Translations under genes and position numbers: made by a program
Shown: positions 45,290 to 57,800 of the stretch, one piece after another
Layout of the letters: every line of letters begins with the position of its first letter
How positions within the stretch are numbered: the first letter of the stretch is position 1
NCBI GenBank assembly: GCA_023052935.1
Contig: CM041293.1
Coordinates: 52,874,725 to 52,938,724 of the forward strand
Length of the DNA: 64,000 bases
Direction of reading: 5' to 3'
Origin: Piezodorus guildinii
Lineage: Eukaryota > Arthropoda > Insecta > Hemiptera > Pentatomidae
The notes under the pieces: model-generated
What the model saw: only the letters and a program-made list of their open reading frames with translations
Databases searched by the model: none
Told to the model about the DNA's origin: nothing

Positions 45290-46115
45290 CTTAAAATAAA
45301 CAACTAAATAATTTAAAGAATTTTTAAATACACTTGGAGATGAAAACAGATCAAAGAATTAATTATATAAAGTTTTGTGTTTTATTAAATAATCTATTAT
45401 ATTTTTATCAACAACAATCATTTAGTTTTATTGGCTTTTCATCACTCTCTCCATTAATTTTTACAACTCCATGTATGATATAATATTTTTTCTAAAATCT
45501 TTAGCTATCCAATGGTATATTATACATCTATATTACTATTCTTGTATTTAAAAACTCCAAATTGCATAGCAAAATATTTTACCACTTTTCTCCTTTGGTT
45601 GTTTATCGAATTTGCTTAACTTGTATATTTAGCCTTTATTTATCCATGCTAACAAGAGGATGTCCCTAATTTTTATAAATCAACACAATTAAAGGTGCTT
45701 TAGTGGAAAAAATTTAATAAAATCACCATTTAAGCCCTGTCAGACTATTTCAATCGGAATGAAACCTACATCATATTAAAGCCCATCAAATTTTACAACG
45801 ATATGGCAAGTTTAATAAAAATAAAAAAAAATACATGGTATAAAGTGGCTCTTCTGGTTAGCTGTTTTTGATGAAAAAGTTGTAGTAACGTCTTGGACCA
45901 AATAGTTGTCTGAAAAATTTTAAATTTCAGTTTTGTACGACTTTTAGTTTTTTCGCTAGACTTAACCCACGGACACACACACAGACCTTTTTATGGTACT
46001 TGGTCATTTGGACTCAGAGGATCCTAAAACGTGCATTTCCATTGAAAACTAGAATACAAAAATTTTCATGATCGTAATACTTTCCCTTACTATATATTTT
46101 ATATATAGGTAAGTG
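45290..46115 (+). mobile_element. HINE-like repeat, nearly complete
   Basis: It lacks the first ~40 bp but runs in family order to the end TATATTTTATATATAGGTAA then GTGAAAGTAAAAA. It lies between the two convergent genes. Confidence 0.72.
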
Positions 46116-46624
46116 AAAGTAAAAAATCATATGTGTATCATATATAACAGAATGAAATTTTAACATTTAAGCGATTTTTTAATGTGTAAGGGCAAAGAAA
46201 TATTACTAATACAATGTAATTAGATGAATCTATACTGACAAAAAAATATTACTGGATTTTGTTAATTATTAAGGCATTCATGATCCTCTAACAGCCCAAA
46301 TTAGACACAACCTAGTAGCTCTTAAAAATTTAGAGAAAATAATGTATATAAAACGAGGGGGGGGGGAGGAAGGAATGGAGTCAAGGATGATGAACAAACC
46401 AATTACCCAGCTCAAAGCGGTCTGAAGTGATCTCTTGCCTTTGTGCAATAAAGTGACATGACATCTAATTTTACAGGAAAATGAAAACGGATGTGGGTGA
46501 CCTCAACCAAGTAACCAAGCTCATATAGATTTATACTAAAACAAAACAACTACTGACAGAATATGACAACATAAAGCATTATCTAGAACGACTCAACATT
46601 ATATAAACATGCTTATGAGATTCA

Positions 46625-47167
46625 TCTTCAGACGGGCGAATACAAAATTTTAAATGTATATGGGTACCAGGGCATGTTGGTATAAAGGGCAATGAAATGA
46701 CTGACAGAGCAGCAAAAGAGGCAATCTCTCTTCCAGGTCGCGGAAGAGCCCTTCTTACCTCATCAGATCTGGCACAACGATTAAAAGACAATATATATAA
46801 GAAATGGCAAGACTTATGGAATAGGAGTCCTCCAAATAAGCTAAAACTGGTAAAGAAGGACATTAAACCTTGGCACTCTTCTAGTCGCAACAACCACAGA
46901 GAGGAAGTGGTCCTTACACGCCTCAGGATTGGCCATACTAAACTGACACACTCTCACCTCATCACAAAAGACTTACCTTCTAAATGCCTAAATTGTAACA
47001 ATATTCTGACAATAGCCCATATTTTCCAGGAATGCCCATACTACTGTGATAAACTGAAAGAAATAGGAATAACTCAAAATATATCAATAGCCTTAGGGAA
47101 CGATACTAGCAGAGCTGACAAAGTCATATATTTTCTCAATATAGTAAAGCTGTTAAAATATTTCTAA
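46625..47167 (+). CDS. I-like LINE ORF2 fragment: RNase H and zinc knuckle
   Basis: Open frame from about 46625 to TAA at 47165-47167. The RNase H end reads IWVPGHVGIKGNEMTDRAAK with its last catalytic aspartate. The C-terminal part has VLTRLRIGHTKLTHSHLI and a CCHC-type knuckle CLNCNNILTIAHIFQECPYY. RNase H removes element RNA from the hybrid. Its presence separates this element from the Jockey-like one at 18.4 kb. RT and endonuclease are absent. Confidence 0.82.
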   Translation, partial: SSDGRIQNFKCIWVPGHVGIKGNEMTDRAAKEAISLPGRGRALLTSSDLAQRLKDNIYKKWQDLWNRSPPNKLKLVKKDIKPWHSSSRNNHREEVVLTRLRIGHTKLTHSHLITKDLPSKCLNCNNILTIAHIFQECPYYCDKLKEIGITQNISIALGNDTSRADKVIYFLNIVKLLKYF

Positions 47168-47720
47168 CGTTCTTATAAAATAAAATAAAAAAAAAAAAAT
47201 AAATAAATAAAATAAATTACATAAAATAGTCCATTAATAATAATTATTTATATTATTGTAACTAATATCTCCACAAATATATTATATTTTCCAAATTAAA
47301 AGAAGCAAGAAAAACAGAAAAGGGAGAGGAGGAAAAACAAAATAAAAAAAAATAAATGGATAAAAAAAAATCTAATAAAAATAATAATAATAAAATAATT
47401 TTAAAAAATGAATGAGATATTAAAATAAAATCAAATGAAAATAAAATAAAATTTTGTATTGAAACATTACTTTTTACTTAATTTATTTATTACTGATATG
47501 ATCTTATCTTTCTCTCCACATTCGTTATTTTATTTATTATATAATCTATGATTCTTATTATTAATTTCTTCCTTTTCTTCTTCTTCTTATTATTATTTTA
47601 ATTAAATAATTTTGTTTATTATTTTTTCTTATATTAAATGACCATAGAATTATTCTCTGAATTGGGCGCTAATGACCTAGATGTTTCGCGCCTTAAACAT
47701 AAAAACAAACAAACAAATTT
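46625..47720 (+). mobile_element. I-like LINE 3' end with RNase H
   Basis: ORF2 C-terminus followed by an AT-rich 3' UTR. It ends GATGTTTCGCGCCTTAAACA then AAAACAAACAAACAAA, a 3' end style common to arthropod I/Jockey-group LINEs. 5' truncated. Confidence 0.72.
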
Positions 47721-48650
47721 TAAATGTTCACTCTCTGACTGCAAATTATTTAATAAAAAGTATAATTCTTAAATATGAAAAATGGCCAGAGACGAAACAA
47801 AAGGTGCTTAATTGTTATTAAAATACAGACTTGGACTCACTGTGACATAGAAAACTGAATTAAAAAAATGTATTTATAAAACAAGGAACATTACAAATCT
47901 CTGTTTAATCACAGATAAAGGGAAAATGAAGAAATTTAGATAATGTTTATTTCTCTCTCTTAAATATTATGAAACAGAAAAGTATACATCAAAATTTTAT
48001 AAACATTGAAAGGAATATACAATAAATATTTTGATAACACTTATTTCAAAATACTTAAAAACAATTGTGATTAGATAAAAAGATAATAAAAATCAAAGCA
48101 CCAGCAAACAAACATTATTTCATAATAAATAATCAATTTAATTAAGAATACAAATAAAATCACTGTAAATGAATCAACAATAAACATATTTTTTTTTAAA
48201 ATCCTATCATAATGGATTACAAAACTATATGTTATATTTATACATACTCCAATCCAAAAAATTGTGCAATTCAGTTAAATATAGTTCTCTAAACTAATCA
48301 ATATGAAATTTTATGAAAGGTCAAAATTAAATTTTAACCAATAATGATATTTAATTGCTGCAATTTTCAAAAAAAGTGCATACAGATTATAAAAATACAT
48401 TAGATGGAAGTATAAAAATATCATTTGGAAGAACAGAATGCTGGCAAGAACTATTACTAATGTAATTTTATAACAATTTATTTGTACATGAGCAAAAGTA
48501 AATCATTAAAGTTTACAATCTTACAACTATAGAACAAATTTTAGAAAGTAAAATGTCATTAATATGTGATCAGTCTATTTGTCAGTACTAATATACCTAT
48601 AACATTACATTTTTCCAAAATATATTAAAAATTTATAATCTTACACAAAG
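47721..48650. other. AT-rich sequence downstream of CPT1
   Basis: No recognisable element. Several TTTATT (AATAAA on the minus strand) could serve as distal CPT1 polyadenylation signals, for example 48477-48482. Confidence 0.4.
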
Positions 48651-48742
48651 TCTAATTTATTAATGTACATATAAAAATACTTCAATATCAAATACATCCT
48701 CATTAAGATAACTAAGCTTTATAAAAGAACACAATTGAAATT

Positions 48743-48838
48743 CTATTTTTTTCCACCATTTTCTTTTTTGTATTCAAGGAAGAGTGATCTGATATCATGT
48801 AAAGCTTGCTTAATATCCTCACCAAACTTTTTAGAATC
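48743..48838 (-). CDS. CPT1: CPT1 terminal exon J
   Basis: The acceptor is a T-run ending CAG. The frame reads [20 protein letters not shown], then [11 protein letters not shown] and TAG at 48745-48743. It corresponds to the C-terminal helix of CPT1. AATAAA on this strand at 48661-48656, about 80 nt past the stop, is a candidate polyadenylation signal. Confidence 0.88.
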   Translation of the reverse strand, partial: DSKKFGEDIKQALHDIRSLFLEYKKENGGKK

Positions 48839-51800
48839 CTGAAAAAAAAAATCAATAAAAATATTTAAGAGTTAAATTTAAAATATTATCTTTTAAGTAT
48901 AGATATATAGAAAAAGTAGAGTGACCAAAGGTAACAAGAGATTAACTAAAAATCAATAGCTAACTTAAAATATAAGTAACCCTCATCAAAAAAATAAATA
49001 AATAATAATAATGATATTTTAATTGATAAACTAAATGATGGATTTTTTTTTGTTTTTTTTTTGTTGGCCGTTGAGAAATTAGATGAGGTAGATGGTTGAT
49101 GGTGCGGTCATAGAATAGAAACACACATTTAAAACAAGTATGTGTGCATAATTATGTGCCGACATTTCGGCCTACATTGTGGGCCTTCATCAGGGCTAAA
49201 AGAAACAAGATAACAACCAATGTAATTATAGACTTAATAATACCTTAGGTATATAATAATAATATGACAGTAATGAAAATTACTGTGATATTATTATATA
49301 CCTAACGCATTATTAAGTCTATAATTACACTGGTCTATAATTCTATAAGTCTATTTAAATTGGTCTATCTTGTTTTTTTTAGCTCTGATGAACGCCCACA
49401 ATATAGGCCGAAACGTCGGCACATAATTAAAATAGCACTTATTTTAAATATGTGTTTCTATTCTATGACCGCACCACCAACAATCTACCTCATCTGATAA
49501 ACTAAATACTTTTTTATAGAAAATAAATGGACAACCAAATCATCAAATAACTAGGCACATTAGAAATAATCGTCAAGATAAAATAATAGACATTTTGTCT
49601 TAAATTAACTTTGTTAGAAAAACTTAAAAATAAGATAAAAACATAACTTGGCCAATTTAACTCATTGTGACCAACTTTAATGATATGTCATTGTGGTAAA
49701 CATCAGACTAAATGATTAAAACTGCTTACATTTATATTTTATATTCTTTTATGCATTAATTTGGACTGTAAATGTATTATGCAGAAATCTAAACAAAACA
49801 AATTCATAAGAATTTTCCTATTAAATTAAAAGTTCACAAAGGCAGAAACAATTACCGTCATTCAATATTAATGAAACAAAGATCGAACATCCATTCAGGA
49901 TATTTCTTCCATCTTCCAAAAAGTCTTTACATTAATTGGAAACAATATTTTTACTTTAGGTAGTGCACAACATTTGAAATTCCTCTTTATTGATATACCC
50001 TTAGCATATAGACATGATTTGTTTGTTTATTTAACGTCACTTTGGCACCAGTAAATCAAAGAAGTCAAAATTTGCCACTCATACTAGCCAATGAAATTTT
50101 TATAACACAGTAATGCAGTTTGCTATTTTAAATTTAAAGTCAAAATTAAGACTGTGAAATATTGAATATGTCTAACCATCTAGAACCTTGTCAGTTGTTT
50201 CATCACCTACCAACTTAGTACCATAATCTTGTGGGTGGCACCAGTTCAAGTCAATTTGGGTTGATTTATTTATATATACATTATTTTTTTTTTTTAACTA
50301 AACAGCCCATAATTCACAATAAATTCATTTTACAACACATATTTTAACTTTACAAATGACAAATTTCTCAGACATGTTGTTATTTAAATAAACTAACCGT
50401 GGTTGGACAACTCTTTTTGGATGAAATATGGAAGAACAATATATCTTCTCCTGCGACAATGTAAGATACTCCATATCCGTCATCAGCTACTGGACCGAAA
50501 CCTCCTCCAGCAGAAATGCAGTCCGGATATTTCTTCAGATCCAGAGCACTTGTCTGTCCATGTGGAGTCTGTGAAGTTGACAGCCTCCAGGGCTCACTTA
50601 GCACTTCCTAATGCAAATTCTAACATTAACTCCAATTTTTATAAATTAAAAAAATAAGAACTATTATGAATGGAAATAAATATTAATCTTTTACAATAAA
50701 TAGATTGCTATCAATACTTTTAGTGAGATAATTTACAAAGACAGTCCTTTATTTAAATTCCTCTTTATTGATATACCCTTAGCATATGGACATGATTTGT
50801 TTGTTTATTTAACGTCACTTTGGACAAGAATGGTCCTCTTCTCCTCTGTTTTAGTTCGCTATTGGCCACGGCTAATTATATCATTATTGGAAGCATCCCT
50901 TTGTCATACATTTAATTTTGTAATTACAACTGTTTGTTTGTTTATTTATTTAACGTCACTTTATGCTAATATGGCTAATCAGACGATGCTACAGTGGGAG
51001 TCCTAAATTTTGCCTATTCAGGTTTAATTAGGATAAGGATCCTTAACAAATACCTGAAATCGCACAGGCTCTGGACCACCTTTTAATATTCCCTCCAAAG
51101 GAAGGCATAAACTAAGGATTTTTTACTCCAATTAAAAAATCCTAGGACCACCCGCGGGTTTGAACTTGTGATCTTTGACATAGAAGGCTGTTATGCTAGC
51201 CACCCTGCAACAGATGATCCCCTAGTAATTACAATCTATACACCAAATGAATGCTTTCATTCCACATTTAATTTCTGAATATTAAATAATATTCTTAATA
51301 TTTCTGGACATGGTGGGGTCTTGACTATTTAGAATTAAAATAAGACAAAAAAAAGCTAAAACTTGGGAAAGTATTAATTAAACCACTAACTTTATTAAAT
51401 GATGAATATGACACCAAAAGCTACCCAAATACCACAATAAAGAGAAATGTAATAAAACGGTCAGTCATTGTATAAATTACCTCACTTAAATATTATTATA
51501 TATCAATCATTAATAAGGAAAAATACTAAACATCAAATCAATGAGGGAGTGGCATGGTCTAGTGCATACAGCACTAGTCTGCTGTTCTCCAGGTCCTAGG
51601 TTTGAATCCCAGCTATGACAGAATATTATTTATTCCGTTAATTCAGCTGGGAGGTGACCCCTAGGTATGGAGATCCTCCTGGGCTGACCCAGCCTCTTTA
51701 AAGAGGGTGCCCAAATTGGGGGAAAAAACCTGGTTGCTGAATGTGATCAAGGCCTATTCACCTCATTATGTACCAATCTTTATATGTACTGAGCCCGAGA

Positions 51801-54800
51801 CTCTTCATGGTTTGTAGAGGTACAGGTTTTTTTTATTTTATTATCATATCAATGAAATAAGTTTTAAATTTAAATCAATATTAATTTCTAAAGTAACATC
51901 AAAAAATAAACTATTTTTGTTTGAATGAACAAAGAAATAATTATTATATTTTAATGCAAACCTTGAGGAACGGAGAGTCAACTTCCAGATACTTTGAAAC
52001 GACATACAAACAGAAGAGATGACGATCAATGCCTTTTCCACACATTGCGTCCAAGTAGGCTCTTTGGTGCTGGAGGCATGCTTTCTGAAGGAGTCCAACC
52101 TTTTCTGAAACCTGAAAATAGCAGTCTCAAATCACTATCGAGTAGAAGATAATAAAAGTTATGATGTAAAACATAAAATAATTAAACTGGCAGACTAAGT
52201 CTATAAATTCTCATTAATATTACCAAAATTAAAAGTTCCGTTAACATTTAACTTAAAACTTATGTATCAGTCACAAGACTTTTTTTTGCCTTTCCTGAAT
52301 ATTCATTGGTACTTTATCAAGTTGTAACAATGCTTCGTTCATTATAATGTAATAAGGTATACCTGATAATATGAATGACACTCTTGTATATATATATTAT
52401 TACATGCAATAAGCCCTCATTGATAAAAGATGCTGAATTCTAATCCGGAACTTTTTAGTAGATCTACAATAGTATCATAAATAAAATGTAAAAGAATATT
52501 ACTTACTGTCTTGGTATTATCAGACATTGATTTGACCCAAGCAGCTGATTCTATCGAACATGTCTAACAGTTTCAGTACGCCTTCTCGATACAACGAGTC
52601 ATTGGGCTTCATATGTCAGAGAAAATGGATTCAATTGAAATGCTTTTTAGAATTAAATTTAATTTAATGGTATTCGTTTATACTTTATCATTTTATAACT
52701 TTTTATTGTTAGATCTTATATTTCTTACAATTATTGGTGCCATCGTTTAAATAATATTGATCTTTGAAATATAATGGGAAAATTTAAGATTAAATGTTCA
52801 TTCACCATCCTTCTTTAATTACAATTTATTTTCTCTTGTACATTATTTCTTTTTGTCATTTGTTCCTCTGTTTTGTTAATTTTTTTTTGTTATAAAAAAT
52901 AAGTAGGAGAAAAAATAATAATACTAAAGACTCTTCAATTCTGGAATTCTAACCATCTGTTTTAAGTGTCTTTCTAGTTGTATTTATTTCATTGTGCGCT
53001 TGATGTATAAGTATTTGAAAGTATTACTTTATTTTGTACTTAAAAAAAGATAATGAATCATTTAATACTTAATAGTCTCCTATTATATATTTTCTAAATA
53101 TTAATATTGCTAATGAAAATCCTATGCTAGGTGATAAAAAACATTAATGGATTTTTAATTCAGATCAGTTCCTCAAAGTAATTTGAGGAAAACATTTATT
53201 TAATTATTAACAAAGAAAAAATGTAAATTATAATACATAATAATACATTAAATACACTGTAATAAGCACAGTTTCATTCATAATTTAGCATCGTAAGTAA
53301 GAAGACTCAATTTCCATATGCTTCTAAACCTTTTCCATAGGCATCGTGCATGTAAATGTGAAGATCAATGTCATCAATAAGGTGCCTTGCCACCTTAATA
53401 ATTCAAAGATTTGGTTAAACATATAATTATATTTAAATAAATAAACTATAAAAATATAAAACTGTAAAAAGGTGCAAAATGCATGATATAAAGTACAACT
53501 TCCAGTCAGCCGATTTTGTAAAAAAAGCTGCTATAACATCTCGGGCATTAAGTTGACTTGAATATGAAATTTTAGTTTCGTACAATTTTTCGTCTTCATG
53601 CTAGACTTATCACACACCGACACATACACAGACCTTTTTGCGGGACTTGGTCATTTGGATTCAGTAAACACTGAAACGTGTATTTCAGGTGAAAACTTGA
53701 ATTCAAAAATTTTGACAACTGCAATACTTTCCCTTACCATATATTTCATATATAGCTAAGTAAAAGTAAAAATCTAGTGCACAAACTAGTGAGACTGTTT
53801 AATTGTTGTTCATCCTCCAAAGTAAGCAACCATGTTTCACACCGGTATAGAACCGTCAGGAAAATAATAGGAAGACAAATAAAAAAAATCTCTCTATATA
53901 TGTATAAAATGATAAGGCGGTTTTGGTTTACCTAAACTCCTTCTAAATCACAAGACCGATTTTGATACCATTTTCACCATCATTTAGAACACTCTTAAGT
54001 AAAATACATTGCAATTTAGCTTTTCTTTAAACTGGAAAAATAAATTTTCTGTAACCAAGTCATCAAAACATTATTCCTGAAATATAATTAGTAACTTAGG
54101 AGTATAATATACTTTTGGAAAGCGCAAGAATTCAGACAAGTTAATATGCAATAAAATAAATAGTAAGAGTTAATAAAAGTTGTTGTAAGCTCATAACCTT
54201 TCGAACATCCAAGTCATACAGGTAAAAAAATGTAATTTAAATAGTTCATTTAAAATATAAAAAAGAAATAAACTGAATAAAATAGGAACCATTCTTATTT
54301 CTGCAGTTTTTTAATACATACTTTTAATTATATGGAAAAAATTAATTTCCCATTATCTGTGCTTCACTTTAAGATAGTAAAAAAAATAAACCTAACTAAT
54401 TTTGTTGAGGATGTATAGTCAGTCGACTGTAGAAACTACTATAGGTGGAATAATCAGGAATCAATCATTTTTTGAAAATTTTGCCGTTTCGGCTCAAGCT
54501 TGTAAGCCATCATCAGGGCATTACTGAGCCATGTCCAAGCATAAACTGGTTTATTTTTTATTTATGTTTTTTTTATTTCTGCTGATGATTAAATATAATA
54601 ATAAATAGAGATTATATAATAAACATATTTTCTAGCTAATTGTCGGATTCCTAGAAAGTTGGTATTCGCTGAACCGACTGGTAGGCGTCCGAAAGGTAGG
54701 CCAAAGCGTCGATGGGAGGATTGCATTAAGGCTGATCTCGGGGACTTGGGCTTGACCGGTGAACATTGGGCGAGTCTGTGCAGGCGAAGTTTGGTGGTAT

Positions 54801-57800
54801 CGTCATCAAACCTTCGGGTTCGGTAAGCCTATTATTATTATTATTATTATTAATTGCACTTTCCGTTACGATAAACTAAGACTCCCAAAAGCGATAAACT
54901 CTAAATCAGTCAGACAGAGATTTTTTAAACATAAATGACACCTCATTCAAACTGCACCCGCGCGAAGCAGGGGTGGGTCCACTAGTTTAATAATAAAAGT
55001 AAACATTACCTGATAAGAAGCATCAATAGCATTAAGGCAAGAGTCCTTCAAGTCCCACTGAAGTTTAATAGGAGGAGGGGGGGCAAAACTAGGAGTTCCT
55101 TTAGTATGCCCATCTTCTTTGTACCTTTCATTTATAAAAACAGAAACTATTAATACATTACTTTGAAAGAGAGATAAATAATTTGTAGAGTGATTCAATA
55201 TGTATACTTTTTATTTTTTATTTTATATAATTAAGAAATCCAAATCCTATGAATAACAAATTTAAAACTCATAAAATTTATATTGTGCTTATGTTAATTG
55301 ACAGAGTATTATTTACTGAAGTTATAGTTTTCAGAGGAAAAACTGTTAGTTAATACACACAGCAGAATATATCTTTTACTCATCAGAAAGGAAACAAATA
55401 CAATTATTTTTATAAACATGTATATTTTAATATTGAATTTTCTTAATATTTTATAAGGTTACTCAGTTTATAAGATAAAACAAGGTAACATATTACATTT
55501 ACTAATATAGCCAACTTAAAAAGCATGCATGCAACAGTACATGCAATTTAATAACAATAATATATGGAATATTGTCACTTATGCTGAGACAACTAGTAAC
55601 TCAATAAAAACCTCATAGATGAGGTTACACAAACATGCAAGCATGCAAATACACCATTTGAAAGATTAAGACATAAAACAATGAACAATAGAAACAATTT
55701 ATTTTGAATGTTATTTTATGATTAGGTACTTAATTAGTTACTGTCAACAAATTTAAAATAAATAACATTTATTCTGAGACTAGTTCATCAAGAATAACTC
55801 ACAGGACAATTATTATAGTAGTATTAATTTGTGCGCACAGTAAATTGAGACGTTGATTTCCATAAGGTACTAAAGGACATTTTTCACGAAATTTATATTT
55901 TTACATATTTATATTCTCCTCATTTAGTTTTATCTGAATCTTAAATTTGATTGTATTTAATGAATACTCATGTCCTTTAATAACATGATTTAGAAATGCT
56001 ATTAATTCCTTAAAATACTTATTACACATTTAGTTTCATTTCAAATGATGCCAGAACATTTCATTTCATAACTTTAATATGGTTTTATTAATATAGTAAA
56101 GAAATAATTCAGATTTTAATGCGAAAAGAATCAAATTAGCTGGTTTAGTAATATAGTAATGAGAGATTATCACGCTTCCTGTAAAATTCCCCAGAATGGA
56201 TATAGTACCTTTTGGAAATCAACGTCTCAATTGTAGAGTGAATAGCACCAATCATATATCAAGCCTGATGTTATAATTAAATTTTGGTGGTTAAAATGTT
56301 AATCAACTTTATAGACCGTTTATCATGAACAAGAATGATTTATATATTATTAAAATTATACACGAGATCAACAAGTGTTTTAAGATTCAATTCATACATA
56401 TTAGTTTAATATGAAGTTTTAAAATACTTACCGAATCATTTTGTATCGAATTTTTCAAATAGACAATAGTACAGCAGTTCATTCAGGAAATAAATAGCAT
56501 GCTTATCATGCTATATGACATGCATATATGACAATCAAAACTCAAAATTAAGTTCATGCTAAAAAATACATGCAGTATCATGACAAAAATAAAACCTTTT
56601 GTTTCTAATCTTCTTTATCACACAAATATATTTACAAAAAAAAAATCTCTACCACAAAACAAACCATAACATAAAGTAATGCTAAACAATTTTGGATTTA
56701 AAAAACAACAACAAACCAATACATAAAATCAACATTACAAAGACAGGTGTAACAACTTCAAAACAAAAAAAAGGTGTTTACCCAATTTCAATTTCTTTAA
56801 AAACTACATATTCCACAGCCTGGCTCATTATAGCTGCATCCGCCCTGGTAACACTCGTAAAATTAGTACATCACTTTCATAAAACAGGTTTTGATGAAAA
56901 TTCATACAACATAGTTCGAATTGAGAACATAATCAACATTAGTTTGAAATTATTTTACTTTGGAATAAATAAAAAATAAAATCAAAGTCATGATCACATC
57001 TACTAAAGCACAATTTCAATGCTTGAATCTCATTAAACTTTCTAAATCAAAATGTAGTACAGTGAAATGAAGAAAGTGGATGACACATAATTAGTGAGAT
57101 GTAAACACATTTCAATAGCCTATTCAACAAAAGTATCAAATAAAATCTATTTAGTTTATAATACCAAGATATTTTTTAACTAACAAAAAGTTTTGAGAAA
57201 AAAAAATACTTGTCTATATTTATACGCAGTTCAACTTCATCTAAGAGTGCATAATTTAAAATCTTTAAACTTCTTGAATATTTCATCCATTTAAGCTTCT
57301 GTATATCACTCTTGAATTAATTAGAACTAATATGTACAATCATTTACTTTACTAGTTACCAACTATAATTGAAGCATTGTAAAATTTAAAAAAATTAATT
57401 GCAACAAAAATAAGCAGAAAACCACTGCCTATCTGAAATTTTGAAGAAATAATGATTCCTCTTTAATCAGTGCAAAATCCATACCATAAATGAATATATT
57501 GTTTTTATCTTTCAAGTGAATTTTTAAAAATCAGTTTATTATGAGTTATGCACTTGTTGGTATAAAAGTATAGTAACTTTCACTGCTTATTTTTTTTTCC
57601 TGGGGATTGCCTCGCATTAGAGACCTATAACCATTCTAAATTTATTTATTTTAGTTAAGAAGATTGATCATATTAATGATAAAAAATATAGCAAATTGCA
57701 TAGCCAAATAATTACATATATTGAGTAGATATTGTTATTATTATTTATTTTCTTACAATAAAATTTGTCTTTGATGCCAAAGAACCCATTGAGCACTCCA

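Larger units (their letters stand above)
49079..49497. repeat. 420-bp palindrome carrying two hammerhead-like motifs
   Basis: The left arm (AGATGAGGTAGATGGTTGAT, GCGGTCATAGAATAGAAACA, ATAATTATGTGCCGAC) recurs inverted on the right. The centre near 49278 is an inverted TACTGTCAT/ACAGTAATG pair. The arms differ at several sites. It lies in the last CPT1 intron. Confidence 0.85.

Noticed and set aside
50403..50657. 84-codon plus-strand frame opposite CPT1 exon I
   Set aside because: The minus strand encodes a conserved enzyme exon with correct splice sites; the plus frame is its shadow.
56692..56979. 95-codon plus-strand frame
   Set aside because: It is the antisense shadow of CPT1 alternative exon D2 and intron sequence; composition is simple and no family fits.
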